Source of the DNA: Candidatus Gillettellia adelgis
GTDB lineage: Bacteria; Pseudomonadota; Gammaproteobacteria; Enterobacterales; Enterobacteriaceae
Assembly (NCBI GenBank): GCA_020541285.1
Contig: CP047043.1
Location: 682,001-746,000, forward strand
DNA: 64,000 bases
Direction of reading: 5' to 3'
In this document: positions 1-11,519 of the stretch, piece after piece
Numbering within the stretch: the stretch's first letter is position 1
Layout of the letters: each line of letters opens with the position of its first letter
The notes under the pieces: generated by a model
Told to the model about the DNA's origin: nothing
Seen by the model: only the letters and a program-made list of their open reading frames with translations
The model's database searches: none
Position numbers and translations under genes: made by a program

Positions 1-1478
1 ATATTAGCTAAATTATCTTAGATATTCATAATATTGATCGTCTAATACATTTAATCTGAATTATCTTTCCACGAAACAAGCCCATAGAGCTCTATTGAAG
101 ATAGTATAGAGCATCATAGTGTTCTATAATTAATAAAGCATTAATGATATATTATCAGAACTCATCTCATATGGAGCTTTTTAAAAGAACTGCTTTGTTG
201 GGCGGGATGATTGTACTAAAAGTCATTTTTTAAATTATACGCTGTGTAATGAAATAATTTAGAGGATTGATTAATATTATCACTAACGTAAGTATCTGTG
301 TTCGTGTTTAAATATGTGATGGTTAGTAAACCATCTGAAGAATTTTAGGCTATCCTAACAGTCTTTCTTATTTTATCGACGAGTCCGCTAAGCTAGTATC
401 TGGTTATTAATTAGTTAACCTGTTTATAAATTTAGCTATTTAACTGATTATCCGCATTGACTCCGTGGTATATATTACAGTAGAAAACATACTGTAATTA
501 CGGTAGAGTAACTATTCATATTTTAGAGTGTTAAATTAGAGTACATTAACGAGATTATAGCATCTACCTTAAATTAGGTCATTCTGCAGACAGTAGCTAC
601 TTCAATAAATATGCAAATCTTAATATAGCGACGCAAATAGGTATGTTATTATAAGGACAGTAAATACTTCAAACGATTTAGTAAATTCAGTATCAATGGC
701 GCCGTAACTTATTTATACTTGTATAACTCGCATAAAGTTGTTCTTTCATAAGTTAATATCCTGAAATCTAACATTTTCATATTTTTAGCAATTCTGGCGA
801 TGTTTTTCTGTACTGCCAAGAGATAGAGGCTTATCTAGGAAAACGTTACTCAGTAATTAACATGTATAATGCTGGTTGCTTATAATGCGCATTATATTAA
901 TGAAGTATGCGCTGATCATTTTAAGTTTAAATGCAGTAGCAAATACTATTTTAGTATTGCAATATCTCTAGGACGTTAGGTGAATGAAACATTTATACTA
1001 CAATAAGCTAATTGGTGCTACCAAAATCCTTTAGATAATTTCTAGAAAATGCTACTAGTCTTTACCTTTAATATTTTATTAAAAATCATCTTGTTACTAG
1101 ATAATAATAAATACTATGTTTAATGGTGCATCAGTTGAGTATCTATAACAATATTATTTATTTTAAATACACAATCTGTGTTCTCTTACATATCGTCATT
1201 TTATTTCTACCTGTGAAGAACATGAAAACTGCATTAATATAACATTGTTTGTTTTACGGACTTTATTAGAATAGATGCGTTCTAAAACGCAGAAGGTATG
1301 TAAGAAATTCTACCAAGAAATTTCAGACAAGTCTGCTTAGGCGAGTTTTGAGATACTAAAGCAAGGAAATTATTTCGTGGTTTCTCTAGTTGTGGGATAT
1401 TTAATGCTTTTATCTTTTGATGCATTATTCGATCTTCTATATCTAGAAAGTATCGCTTTCTGATAAAAATTTTTCAAA
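1..1478. other. AT-rich non-coding stretch
   Basis: No open frame, RNA gene or repeat that I recognise lies here. Composition is AT-rich with stops in all frames. In E. coli more tRNA-Arg copies follow argV at this place, but no second tRNA-like cloverleaf is visible. It is probably eroded DNA. Confidence 0.6.
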
Positions 1479-1555
1479 TGGTGCATCCAGGAGGAGTCGA
1501 ACCTCCGACCGCTCGGTTCGTAGCCGAGTACTCTATCCATCTGAGCTATGGATGC
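1479..1555 (-). tRNA. argV: tRNA-Arg (anticodon ACG)
   Basis: The complement folds as a 77-nt tRNA. The acceptor stem pairs GCATCC with GGATGC, the 3' CCA is encoded, the T-arm carries GGTTCGACTCC, and the anticodon loop CTACGAA gives ACG. The first anticodon base A is normally edited to inosine by TadA, and an intact tadA lies at 32.8 kb, so the substrate and its enzyme are both kept. It lies directly downstream of tRNA-Ser(GCU) and csrA, the same order as E. coli alaS-csrA-serV-argV. Confidence 0.97.
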
Positions 1556-1558
1556 AAA

Positions 1559-1651
1559 TGGCGGTGAGGCGGGGATTCGAACCCCGGATGCAGGTTGTAA
1601 CTACATACTCCCTTAGCAGAGGAGCGCCTTTAGCCGCTCGGCCACCTCACC
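1559..1651 (-). tRNA. serV: tRNA-Ser (anticodon GCU)
   Basis: This is a class II tRNA of 93 nt with a long variable arm. The acceptor pairs GGTGAGG with CCTCACC, followed by discriminator G and encoded CCA. The anticodon loop CTGCTAA gives GCU, reading AGC and AGU. It is separated from tRNA-Arg by three bases, so the two are almost certainly one transcript processed by RNases. The position beside csrA matches E. coli serV. Confidence 0.97.
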
Positions 1652-1958
1652 CTGTGCTGTTTTAAAATTCTATATCATACTCCTTAAGGCGTTTTATTAG
1701 TGCTGATGCTATGGATTATAGCATTTTTTCAACGTTATAAGTCAAATTATTTTTCCTATGCATATAGGTTTATATGATTCATGATGAACATGAGCATTTT
1801 ATAAAAATATTATATTTTATTACAGGTAAAAACAAGTATTTTTTTAATGTATTAAAAATGTAGACTGGGGAAATAACAGCATGAAATAGAAAAGAACGTA
1901 AAATTCTTCTAAATCTTGCCTAGCATGAGGTGCCGACTTAAAATGAGTAAGTCTTCTA
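1652..1958. other. Spacer between csrA and tRNA-Ser
   Basis: About 300 AT-rich bases. A short frame on the minus strand here (from 2026) overlaps csrA in another frame and is not credible. I see no terminator, so read-through from csrA into the tRNAs is possible. Confidence 0.5.
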
Positions 1959-2129
1959 TTAAGACTGCTCTGCTTGGATACGTTGATATATCTCTTCGCG
2001 ATGCACGGATACATTTTTTGGCGCATTCACACCAATTCGAACTTGATTACCTTTTACCCCTAGCACTGTTACCGTTACTTCATCGCCAATTATAAGAGTT
2101 TCACCAACTCTACGAGTCAGAATTAACAT
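1959..2129 (-). CDS. csrA: Carbon storage regulator CsrA
   Basis: A 56-residue homodimeric RNA-binding protein that binds GGA motifs in mRNA leaders to repress or stabilise messages in central carbon metabolism. The protein starts [10 protein letters not shown] and keeps the conserved core [18 protein letters not shown], including the RNA-contacting N-terminal strand and the Arg near residue 44. It is five residues shorter than E. coli CsrA (61 aa), with only the disordered tail lost. The frame extends eight residues upstream, but the start at 2129 is chosen because AAGGAG lies just ahead of that ATG. That ribosome site contains GGA, so autorepression as in E. coli is possible. It sits between alaS and the tRNA pair, in the ancestral order. 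Confidence 0.96.
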   Translation of the reverse strand: MLILTRRVGETLIIGDEVTVTVLGVKGNQVRIGVNAPKNVSVHREEIYQRIQAEQS

Positions 2130-2635
2130 TCTTTTCTCCTTGAAAGATTGCAAGAGTCGGGTCTTACAATTTTTTATTATTATCCATTATATACTCAATA
2201 TATCTTAAGATGCAGGTAAGTATTTAGTAAAAAGTGCGTTAAATCAGGATTTTGCGCTTACTCCTATCGCCTGTTCAATTAAATTGAATATATACCATAT
2301 ATTGGTACGATATACTCGTTATACTTTAAGCTTCCGGAAAAATCGTAATAGAGTGCAAAATTAAACTAGAATGAATTTGAAGAATTCTTTTGCTATACCT
2401 CAAGCGCAGTTTAAAACCATCCGGTTAATTAAATCTCAAGAAGATTAGATCAGTTAGTGATTTAGGTGAGACAGTGATAACACTTATGAAACTAACGGCG
2501 CAATGAGTATGCTCTGTGACAACATATGATGCAGATCTACCTGAAAGAGCTGGCTGTATTATAACTAGACTATATTAATAGTATATCAAACTATCATAAA
2601 TAATACATTATTCCATCTTTGTAAAATTTTTATTT
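2130..2635. other. csrA leader / alaS-csrA spacer
   Basis: Some 500 bases hold the csrA leader and presumably its promoter. I could not single out a convincing -35/-10 pair. No coding remnant is recognised. Confidence 0.5.
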
Positions 2636-5263
2636 TTACAGCATAGACATTACCCAATCTTCAACACTGTTTAAGGCTTGGGATAAAGCACTGACATTTG
2701 TCCCTGCTGCTTGAGCTATATCGGGACGTCCGCCACCCTTTCCATCTATTTGTCTTGCCATGTCACTAATTAGTTCTCCAGCCTTTACTCGGTTCATTAG
2801 ATCTTTGGTCACACCAGCAATCAAGTACACCTTATTATTAGTAGTCATAGCTAGCACGATCACAGCTGACCCTAATTGATTTTTTAGATTTTCCACTATA
2901 GTGCGTAATACTTTTACATTAACTATATTTAGTCGGCTAACTACGAGTTGTACACCTTTAACTATCTTTGCTTGGCTAGATAGAAAAATTGTTTCTTGCG
3001 CTACCTGTTGATTTCTAAATTTTTGCAATTCTTTTTCTAAAATATGGGTACGATTGAGTATTACCTGTACCTTATTAGCTAAGTTTGTAGTATTGCTTTT
3101 CACTAAATCCGAGATAATTTGTAACAGCTCAGTTTGTTGATGTAGTATAGTTATAGCATGTTCGCCAGTGGTCGCCTCAATACGACGCACACCTGCAGCT
3201 ATGCCAAATTCAGTTACTATACGAAATAAACCAATATTACCTGTGCGATCGCTATGAGTACCGCTGCATAGTTCGATAGAGAAATCTCCTATACTTAATA
3301 CGCGCACATTATTATCGTACTTTTCATGAAACAATGCGATTGCCCCTTTTTCTTTAGCAGCGGATAGAGGCATAATTGAGGATTGAATCAGTAGGTTTCG
3401 ACGCACCTGTTGATTAACTAGAGTTTCTATTGCGCGTATTTGTTCTGGTTTTATCGTTTCAAAATGCGAAAAATCAAAACGAAGATATTTATTATTAACT
3501 AAAGAACCCTTCTGCATGACATGCGCGCCTAATGTTTTACGTAGTGCAGCATGCAACAGATGGGTAGCCGAATGGTTGAGACAAATATCATTACGACGCT
3601 CAGTATCGACATACGCATTAACACGATCCTTGACTTTCAGCGAACCTTCTAAAAGTTTACCATGATGTCCGATAGCCTGCCTGTATTTCTGGGTATCTCT
3701 TACTATGAAATCTGCATAAGGGACTTTTAGTACGCCCTGATCGCCTACCTGACCACCAGCTTCGCCATAAAATGGCGTCTTGTCCAAAATTACTATCGTA
3801 TTTTCACCGGCATTAATTTGCTTGACTTGCCGACCATCACAGAATAACGCAATCACTGTTGCTTGCTGTTCTGCGTGATCATAACCGATGAACTGACTCT
3901 TTTTGTTTGTGCGGATCATTGTATTGTAGTGTTTGCGAAAACTGCTTTGCTTTCGTGCGCGGTGTTGTTGTTCTCTCATCGCTTGATTAAAACCATCTTC
4001 ATCAACTTTTAACCCGCGCTCGCGACAAATCTCTGAAGTTAAGTCAATTGGAAAACCACAAGTATCATACAAATAGAAAGCCATTTTTCCATCTAGTATC
4101 TTATCGTTTAACCTACTTAACTCTTGATTCAGTAGAGACAGACCACGATCTAGCGTGCGAGCGAACTGCTTTTCCTCACTTTTTAGAATGTGCTCTACTA
4201 GCAACTGTTGGTGTTTTAGTGAGTCAGCAGATGCCCCCATAACTTGAATTAATGGTGCTACCAATCTATATAAAAAAGTGTTTTTTACGCCTAGCATATT
4301 ACCGTGGCGAATGGCCCGACGAATAATACGGCGCAGTACATATCCACGGTTTTCATTTGATGGAAGTACGCCATCTGATATTAAGAAGGCACATGAACGG
4401 ATATGGTCAGCTATAACACGTAGAGATTTGTTTGCTAGATTACTAGCTCCAGTCACGTTTGCTATTGAAGCAATTAGTGTCCGAAAAAGATCGATCTCAT
4501 AGTTATCATGCACATGTTGCAGGACTCCTGCAATACGTTCAAGACCCATACCAGTATCTACTGAAGGTTTTGGTAGCAGTTGCATTGTATGATCTGATTG
4601 TCGATCGAATTGCATGAAGACGATATTCCAAATCTCAATATAACGATCGCCATTTTCTGTATCGCTACCTGGAGGCCCTCCCCAAATATGATCGCCGTGA
4701 TCATAGAAAATTTCAGTGCATGGGCCACATGGGCCGGTATCACCCATTTGCCAAAAATTATCAGAGGCAAAAGCAGCTCCTTTATTATCTCCAATACGGA
4801 TAATGCGCTCAGCAGTTACACCTATGTGTTTCTGCCAGATATCAAAAGCTTCATTATCAGCGTCATAGACGGTAATCCATAGTTTTTCTTTTGGTAAATT
4901 AAACCAGTCTTTCCCAGTTAGCAATTCCCAGGCATAGCTGATTGCCTCATACTTAAAGTAATCGCCGAAGCTAAAGTTACCCAGCATCTCAAAGAATGTA
5001 TGATGACGTACGGTGTAACCGACATTATCAAGATCATTATGCTTTCCACCGGCGCGCACACAGCGTTGTGAGGTGGTCGCTCGAAAATAATTAGGCGTAT
5101 CCAACCCCAAAAAAATATTTTTAAATTGGTTCATTCCGGCATTAGTAAACAATAACGTCGGATCATTATCTGGTACTAAAGAACAACTTTTTACAACTTT
5201 ATGTCCTTTACTACAAAAAAAATCGAGAAACGTTTGACGGATCTCAGTGGTACTCTTGCTCAT
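2636..5263 (-). CDS. alaS: Alanine--tRNA ligase
   Basis: Cytoplasmic class II synthetase that charges tRNA-Ala and clears mischarged Ser/Gly in its editing domain. At 875 residues it is one shorter than E. coli AlaS. Visible parts in order are the catalytic core (motif 1 region with [16 protein letters not shown], then [11 protein letters not shown] and DTGMGLERI), the editing domain with zinc ligands HSATH and the downstream Cys-His pair in CSGTH, and the C-terminal oligomerisation domain ending in the [14 protein letters not shown] glycine-rich segment. E. coli has CGGTH where this protein has CSGTH, and the metal ligands themselves are kept. TGGAAA precedes the ATG. It is followed by csrA and two tRNAs as in E. 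coli. recA and recX, which precede alaS there, are not recognisable upstream. Confidence 0.98.
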   Translation of the reverse strand: MSKSTTEIRQTFLDFFCSKGHKVVKSCSLVPDNDPTLLFTNAGMNQFKNIFLGLDTPNYFRATTSQRCVRAGGKHNDLDNVGYTVRHHTFFEMLGNFSFGDYFKYEAISYAWELLTGKDWFNLPKEKLWITVYDADNEAFDIWQKHIGVTAERIIRIGDNKGAAFASDNFWQMGDTGPCGPCTEIFYDHGDHIWGGPPGSDTENGDRYIEIWNIVFMQFDRQSDHTMQLLPKPSVDTGMGLERIAGVLQHVHDNYEIDLFRTLIASIANVTGASNLANKSLRVIADHIRSCAFLISDGVLPSNENRGYVLRRIIRRAIRHGNMLGVKNTFLYRLVAPLIQVMGASADSLKHQQLLVEHILKSEEKQFARTLDRGLSLLNQELSRLNDKILDGKMAFYLYDTCGFPIDLTSEICRERGLKVDEDGFNQAMREQQHRARKQSSFRKHYNTMIRTNKKSQFIGYDHAEQQATVIALFCDGRQVKQINAGENTIVILDKTPFYGEAGGQVGDQGVLKVPYADFIVRDTQKYRQAIGHHGKLLEGSLKVKDRVNAYVDTERRNDICLNHSATHLLHAALRKTLGAHVMQKGSLVNNKYLRFDFSHFETIKPEQIRAIETLVNQQVRRNLLIQSSIMPLSAAKEKGAIALFHEKYDNNVRVLSIGDFSIELCSGTHSDRTGNIGLFRIVTEFGIAAGVRRIEATTGEHAITILHQQTELLQIISDLVKSNTTNLANKVQVILNRTHILEKELQKFRNQQVAQETIFLSSQAKIVKGVQLVVSRLNIVNVKVLRTIVENLKNQLGSAVIVLAMTTNNKVYLIAGVTKDLMNRVKAGELISDMARQIDGKGGGRPDIAQAAGTNVSALSQALNSVEDWVMSML

Positions 5264-6867
5264 AATTTTTCCAAAAACACTAAAATAATAACATCTTCTT
5301 AAGTAAAGATATGATTCTTATAATTATAACTCGTTGGTAAATAATAAAATAGGAATTAAGAAAAATTTTTGTAAAGGTTAAAATTTCTATGTATTAATAC
5401 TATAAAATCATGGTATTTGTCTTAGCTTGTTTTATAAGGAATCTTGTAGTGTAAATTAAGTAGGACTATCACTTATCTTTCATGCTATTTAAATGCATTT
5501 CTATATCTCTATGATGTTATTTTGTTTGCTTGTATCAGTTAATAAAATAATTCACTAACGCTATTTACACTTGTTTATTTATGATCTTTTAGATTTATGC
5601 AGAAAGGATAATGTGTATAGTTTTATTTTTTATGATAGACGTTACTGTTATATTTTTGATAATATAAATTTTATTAGTATCAGTTATTTCTTCCACCTAA
5701 ATTACTAACTAGCATAATCCTTTGAAAGGATAGTAGCTTACCTTTGATATTTAGCTTTTAGAAAAATAATTATAGTGTAATCAGTTAAAATCTGACTTGT
5801 GTTTGTATTTTTATTATGGTTCTTAAGCTATCAATATATCACAATTATACAGTATTTATGATCAAAGTATTTATTAATAACTTAACTTTAAAAGAACCAC
5901 ATGGGTCCTACACTAACCTCGACACACATTAAAAATCGGATAAAGACGCTATGAATGATAAATATTTGTAGTACACTAAATAAGTCACCTCTACAGTAGA
6001 ATAGAAGCTAGTAATATCATTATATTTTACTATGATCCTTGAATCAATGGTATGTACGGTTGTACCGTAGCAGATTTACAATAGAGGATTTAATCTTAAA
6101 AAAGATATTTTGTCCTTGATATAAGAATTGCTAAAATTTCCGATAGTCAATGCATTCAGAAGACATACCTAAATTATAATATTATATTAAATTTAGTATT
6201 TAGCATACTAGCTGTCACTAATCGCGTAGCTCAGACGATACGGCCAACGCTTTGCATATTTTTTAAAACACTCTAGTACAAAAAAGAACCAAGAACACTT
6301 ATAGAGTGCTACGTAAATAAAAATATAGCAGCTATTATAGCCTATATCTACAAAATTAAGCTAGCTAATGTATTAATTCGTCCGCTAACACATCGGGGTT
6401 ATTAATGTTTAATGTATAGTAACACAAACGTAGAAGCAATGAATAGATAATATTCTTGATCTCAACTATGCATTCATAGTGACGCAGTTAGGCTAGGTCT
6501 AACACCACAATATTACTCATATCTAGATATATTAGTGTCCTTGGATTATTCAGCAATATTAAAATTTTTTCGCTTATACTTGAAGTTCAAGGAATATCAA
6601 TTTACCAGGTTAGTCATAACTATAAAAACATCTTAAATTATTTAGAGTGTTTAGAGCACCGTATAAAATACGCACCCTTAACGACTAAAGAAGATCTATG
6701 ATGTTAGTAAAATTCTGTTAGTCTCTATAATTTTGCATATTAAACGGGTATCAACTGACACATAATTTGTGTAGATAATAGCGGGTAAAAGAACGGTGCT
6801 TTTAGGCCTTAGAAGGTAGATTCTCTACTAAAGAGAAATAGTTGTTTTGTATCAAAATAAAATCGAT
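5264..6867. other. AT-rich non-coding stretch upstream of alaS
   Basis: No intact gene. In E. coli recA and recX lie upstream of alaS on this strand, and pabC/mltG lie upstream of tmk on the other. I could not recognise recA, recX or pabC here. The mltG remnant becomes legible only from about 6868. Confidence 0.5.
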
Positions 6868-7130
6868 GATCATCTATTATTATATCTAGGGTCTGATATA
6901 GCAAATTGAATTAAATTACATTCCTTAACGTTTTGGGATGAATGCTGATCCTATATAACAATATTATGACAAACTCTAGTAATATATCAAAAAAATAAGT
7001 GGTGCGTTTTTCTAGTATATCCTAACAAAGTTAAATAGCGATTTTCTTTTCATTGATTACTTCCGCGGTCTTTTAATAAAATTTTATTCAAACTACTAAA
7101 ATTAGCAGATAATAAAGCATTAGATATGCT
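6868..7130 (+). pseudogene. mltG: Eroded mltG (endolytic murein transglycosylase) fragment
   Basis: Broken-frame translation gives pieces that align in order with E. coli MltG. SSIII matches the region of ASIIEKE. FLNVLGM matches FINRLRIGM. After a frame change, GMNADPI..YYDKL matches GMRLQTDPTVIYG...YNGKL. Further on, SFNKILFKL may match TFNTNLASHN. The catalytic-glutamate motif is destroyed. MltG is the inner-membrane enzyme that ends glycan strands, and its gene precedes tmk in E. coli, which is exactly this slot. The N-terminal half is not legible. The call rests on short motifs plus position, so it is moderate. Confidence 0.45.
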
Positions 7131-7665
7131 ACATATTGCCTGGTCTTTTAAAAAATTCTACAGAAAGACGATCTTCTCTGTCAACAATTAGCGGTATCCC
7201 ATGCATTATTAATGTTTTATTCCTGATAGCAATAAAATAAATAATTCTTTATTCTTTAGTATGTGATACTGATAATCACTGTATTTGCTAATACTAAAAG
7301 TATCTTAAATATAGCAGGTATCTATGAACGGCTCAAGTTGTACTGAGGGTATTAATTATTCTGTTACATACTTTACTTAATAGAGTATAAATTACATAGT
7401 TTATAACAAAAATAATCACATAGGTTTCGTGATATAGCTCATGTTATTGCACATTATGGCTCAGCAGTTAAAAATGACACTCTGAAAGTGCGACTAACTA
7501 CCTTGACCGTGATCGTTAGGGTTATTACGGTTGCTTTGAACCCGCTTAAGATACCTTGCTTGTATGTTATATTTAACAATAGTAAATTAGTAATGATATG
7601 TTTATCACTAACTAGATGTATCAAAACTAAGCAGCACATTAGTGTTCTTTCGAGTAAAGGCAGAG
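7131..7665. other. Spacer upstream of tmk
   Basis: Holds no gene. Small frames at 7454-7691 on both strands are chance or overlap tmk. The part from 7450 on is somewhat richer in GC than the surroundings and may contain the tmk-ptsG promoter, but no clear consensus pair is visible. Confidence 0.4.
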
Positions 7666-8304
7666 ATGAAAGGCAAATTCATTGTTATTGAAGGATTGGA
7701 AGGGGCTGGTAAAACTACCGCATGCAATACGGTCTCCAGTATCTTACGTGAGTATGGAATAAATGATATTGTCTGTACGAGAGAGCCAGGTGGAACACCT
7801 TTAGCTGAGAAATTACGCGATCTATTTAAGTACGGAGTAAATGGCGAATTGCCTACGATTAAGGCAGAAGTACTAATTTTATATGCAGCTCGTGTGCAGC
7901 TGGTAGACACTATTATTAAGCCAGCGTTAAAATGCGGTACATGGGTTGTAGGCGATCGTCATGATTTATCCTTGCAAGCTTATCAAGGGGGTGGACGTGG
8001 TATAGATTCACAACTGACGTTCTCACTACGCGATAGTGTGTTAGAAGGATTCTGTCCAAATCTCACTCTTTATTTGGATCTGCCACCGCTACTTGGGTTA
8101 CAACGCGCTCAAGCTCGCGGCGTTCTTGATCGCATCGAAAAAGAATCGTTATTGTTTTTCAAATATACGCGTGCTCGCTATTTAGCACTGGCAAAACAAG
8201 ATAAATCGATTATTACTATTGATGCTACGCAGTCGCTTGAACATGTTACTACTGCTATTCATACCTGTATGAGTCATTGGTTAGATCAGCAGGGAGATGT
8301 GTAA
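7666..8304 (+). CDS. tmk: Thymidylate kinase
   Basis: Phosphorylates dTMP to dTDP with ATP, an essential step to dTTP. At 212 residues it is one shorter than E. coli Tmk. The P-loop GLEGAGKTT lies near residues 9-17, the dTMP-binding TREPGG near 42, the DR(H) motif in VGDRHDLS near 90, and the LID arginines lie in [12 protein letters not shown]. The frame is open from a GTG at 7642, but the ATG at 7666 has AAAGG seven bases upstream and matches the family start. The stop overlaps the start of holB (TAATG), so the two are translationally coupled. Confidence 0.97.
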   Translation: MKGKFIVIEGLEGAGKTTACNTVSSILREYGINDIVCTREPGGTPLAEKLRDLFKYGVNGELPTIKAEVLILYAARVQLVDTIIKPALKCGTWVVGDRHDLSLQAYQGGGRGIDSQLTFSLRDSVLEGFCPNLTLYLDLPPLLGLQRAQARGVLDRIEKESLLFFKYTRARYLALAKQDKSIITIDATQSLEHVTTAIHTCMSHWLDQQGDV

Positions 8305-9317
8305 TGGAGGAGGGATACCCATGGCTTAACACTTCATATCATCAATTAATCGAGTACTATGCCACTAGAGGTGGACATCATGCGCTACTCTTACATGCTG
8401 CCGCAGATAATGGGAATGATGCGTTAGCGTATGCATTAAGCTGTTGGTGGCTCTGTCATAAGAAGCATAATTTTAAGAAGAATTGTGGTGCATGTCATGG
8501 CTGCCGGTTGATGCGCGCAGGCAACCATCCGGACTACCACCGATTGATACCAGAAAAAGAAAAAAATAGTTTAGGTATTGAACTGATTCGTCAGGTTATT
8601 GAGAAACTCTCTTTACATTCACATCAAGGAGGAGTCAAGGTAATTTGGCTTTCACAAGCTGAAACATTAACTGAAACGGCGGCTAATGCTCTACTAAAGA
8701 TTCTAGAAGAACCTCCAAAGAACACTTATTTTATACTAGATTGCCGCAACCCTGCAAGATTATTAGCGACGTTACGTAGCCGATGTTTATATTGGCATCT
8801 AGCTAGCCAGGACGAAACATTAAGCATGCATTGGCTTAGTCATCATGCATCGGGAAATCCAGTCGATCACATCATCGCATTACGCCTAAACAGCGGCGCG
8901 CTTATTGCCGCTAAAAAGTTGCTTAAACCAGAGCGCTGGAAACAACGGAGCGATCTATATAGTATATTACACACTGCTTTATTAAAAGGTGATATCCTAT
9001 TATTATTACCCACACTAAATCATCCAAATGTAATGGAACGTCTACACTGGTTGTGCACATTATTAGTAGATGCAATGAAATGGCAGCAAGGTGCAGAAAG
9101 CTGCGTGCTTAATCAAGATCAACAACCATTAATACGTCAACTCGCTAACCGAATGACTGGCGTTTCGTTGTCGTTAGTCGTGCAGCACTGGTTGATATGT
9201 CGCTATAAGTTACTTAGTATGATTGGTCTGAATCGTGAACTGCTATTGATCGATCAATTACTTAGTTGGGAACAATTACTAGGTGTCCCTATATGTTTGT
9301 TATTGTATATTCTATAA
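8304..9317 (+). CDS. holB: DNA polymerase III subunit delta prime
   Basis: The delta-prime subunit of the clamp loader that places the beta clamp on primed DNA. It has 337 residues (E. coli 334). The zinc module is visible (CGACHGCRLMRAG, with an upstream Cys in LSCWWLCHKK), as is the sensor-like LLKILEEPP and the SRC motif in LRSRC that contributes the arginine finger. The ATG shares its A with the tmk stop, and AGGGAG lies ahead. Its partner delta (holA) is intact at 46.3 kb, so both wrench subunits of the complex are kept. The gene order tmk-holB-tatD is ancestral. Confidence 0.95.
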   Translation: MEEGYPWLNTSYHQLIEYYATRGGHHALLLHAAADNGNDALAYALSCWWLCHKKHNFKKNCGACHGCRLMRAGNHPDYHRLIPEKEKNSLGIELIRQVIEKLSLHSHQGGVKVIWLSQAETLTETAANALLKILEEPPKNTYFILDCRNPARLLATLRSRCLYWHLASQDETLSMHWLSHHASGNPVDHIIALRLNSGALIAAKKLLKPERWKQRSDLYSILHTALLKGDILLLLPTLNHPNVMERLHWLCTLLVDAMKWQQGAESCVLNQDQQPLIRQLANRMTGVSLSLVVQHWLICRYKLLSMIGLNRELLLIDQLLSWEQLLGVPICLLLYIL

Positions 9318-9335
9318 AGAAAAGTGATATATATT

Positions 9336-10112
9336 ATGCTATTAGTTGACTCTCATTGTCATTTTGATTGTTTAGATTATCAGCGTTTACATAAAAAAGT
9401 GGATAATATGTTGGCCAAGGCAAAATTGCATGATGTTGGTTATGTGCTGGCAGTTTCCAATACTTTGCTGGATTATAAGTCAATGGTACAATTTATTGGT
9501 GTACGCAATGATATTGCTTTTTCTTGTGGTGTGCATCCGCTGAATTTAAAAGACCGTTTCAATTATAGTGAATTGCGAACTTTAGCAGCTGAGGAACAAG
9601 CAATAGCGTTAGGGGAGACAGGCTTGGATTATTTTTACAACAAACATAACCTTGATCTTCAAAAAATATCATTTCGAAAACATATACGTATTGCCCGTGA
9701 TCTTAATAAACCAGTTATTGTGCACACTCGTAATGCGCACTCCGATACATTAGCAATTTTGCGCGAAGAAAATGCACAGGATTGTGGTGGCGTACTGCAC
9801 TGTTTTACTGAGGATCGCGTTACCGCAAGGGCATTATTAGATCTCGGTTTCTATATTTCTTTCTCTGGTATCATAACCTTTAGCAATGCTAAAAAAGTGC
9901 GCGATGTGGCATATTATGTGCCACTTGATCGTATGTTAGTAGAAACTGACTCGCCGTATCTAGCTCCGGTGCCGCACCGAGGAAAACAAAATCAACCCGC
10001 TTATGTGCGTAATATAGCGGAATACATAGCGGAATTAAAGGGTATTAGTTTAGAAGATTTTGCTGAAGCTACTACTCATAATTTTTCATGTTTATTTAAT
10101 ATCAACTTCTAA
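9336..10112 (+). CDS. ycfH: TatD-family metal-dependent hydrolase YcfH
   Basis: A TIM-barrel hydrolase of the TatD family. Members have DNase or D-aminoacyl-tRNA deacylase activity, and the cellular substrate of YcfH is not firmly settled. At 258 residues it is slightly shorter than E. coli YcfH (265). Metal ligands are visible: the HCHFD motif near residue 7, the Glu in ALGETGLD, the His in VIVHTR, LHCFT, and the final Asp in VETDSPYLAPVPHRG. I start at the ATG at 9336, which matches the family; a GTG at 9324 is also in frame. No strong ribosome site is seen, so coupling to holB is plausible. Confidence 0.93.
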   Translation: MLLVDSHCHFDCLDYQRLHKKVDNMLAKAKLHDVGYVLAVSNTLLDYKSMVQFIGVRNDIAFSCGVHPLNLKDRFNYSELRTLAAEEQAIALGETGLDYFYNKHNLDLQKISFRKHIRIARDLNKPVIVHTRNAHSDTLAILREENAQDCGGVLHCFTEDRVTARALLDLGFYISFSGIITFSNAKKVRDVAYYVPLDRMLVETDSPYLAPVPHRGKQNQPAYVRNIAEYIAELKGISLEDFAEATTHNFSCLFNINF

Positions 10113-11519
10113 TTTAGTGTATGAATTATCGTTGACGCTATTGATCCGTTATCATATGTTTAATGCAGTCACGTTTACACTGTTCTAATAAAAAACAATG
10201 TTCTGACGGATAATGGTATATTGCATCATTACATGCAGTACGAGCCTGCATATCTTTTAAGATTTTTCAAAATATGCAAGCAAAATATAGCATGATTAAA
10301 TGTCCCTGAAAATAGATTATATTTATATGTACGTGTAAACGCTACTAACTATCGTCGATTTTATAGGATATAACAGCGCCATGGCCGCTACGATTAAATC
10401 GCGCTAAGCGCAATTATTTGTTTATCCTATGTAGTAGTTGCACGTAAAATGTATTTTAGGATATACTCTAACTCAACCTCGTATAGTTTGATATTAGTAT
10501 CACTCAAGACATATATCCTGGCTTTTAATTACAAGCCGTATGCTCTTAAACAAGATAATTTAGATTATTTTAATACAACCATACAAGCAATATCTAGGCG
10601 TCTCAAAAAAATAATCGCTACCTTAAATATTACATACTTGAGAAAAATTATCTTTTATGTTATTCATATATGTTACTCATAAAGTCTTCCTATCACTATT
10701 TGACGAGGAATAGGGATTTCTTTTAAAAATTTTGTGGTCTTAAGCAAGGATTGTTTTGGCGATATCGGTATGATAAGCGATATTATCCATCGTGATATGC
10801 TAGCTATGTTAGCATGGATAACCAGTAGTTGTCATGGTTCTCCACCATATTATGGTTATCAGAAATGATATGATATGGCTGCTAGTTTTGTAAGTAGAAA
10901 ACCGCCACTTTAGTCGGTAAATATCCTAGTAAGTATAATATAAAACATCAGAATTAATATTTACCAATTAATTTGTGATCTAAATAAATCTTACTACCTT
11001 ATATATTCAGTATTCATTTAACTAATATTTTAATTTTCAGTACCAATGTTGCTTTTTATAGTAGCATAGAGGCAAAAGCATTTTTAATTTTATACTGGCA
11101 ATTATAGGTAGCTAAAATTATATATTGGATTATTTTGACATTATCAGAGAACATACAGATTGACTCCCTACGAATCCTACTAGATATTCGATTAAATTTT
11201 GAAGTATTTTGATCTATATGTAATTATGTAATAAAGTGAACTTGTAATTAATAAACTCAATAATATTGATAAGTTTTAAAGCAGCGAATGCATATTTATT
11301 GTTTATCAACACAATAAGCAACGTAATAGATTGCATACTCCTTATGATTTAAAGGTCATGACATATAATCATTTATTGTATAAAAAAGTATATTGATTTT
11401 TGCAATCAGCTTAAGAATGCTTAGATGCGCTATATTCTTAAGTTCCTACCTCTAAAAGCTCTTACATGCGCATAAATTACCAAATAATCCACATAATGAC
11501 TGAGGAGCATATTAACCTT
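10113..11519. other. Non-coding region upstream of ptsG
   Basis: Over 1.4 kb separates ycfH from ptsG, where E. coli has about 0.3 kb. It contains a nested stem-loop segment at 10786-10860, described separately. A 77-residue frame at 10449-10682 is AT-driven and resembles nothing I know. The ptsG promoter must lie here, but I cannot assign it. Confidence 0.5.
10786..10860. repeat. Two adjacent nested stem-loops
   Basis: First element: a TATCCA/TGGATA outer stem enclosing TGCTA/TAGCA. Second element: GATAACCA at 10817-10824 pairs perfectly with 10853-10860, and encloses ATGGT (10834-10838) paired with ACCAT (10844-10848) around a five-base loop. The two elements share the GGATA bases, so they exclude one another. 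It lies about 660 bases upstream of ptsG. It could be a leader structure or a chance survivor. No homologue is recognised. Confidence 0.45.

Noticed and set aside
10449-10682. Open frame of 77 codons before ptsG
   Set aside because: Rich in Ile, Tyr and Lys from AT bias, no ribosome site, no family motif.
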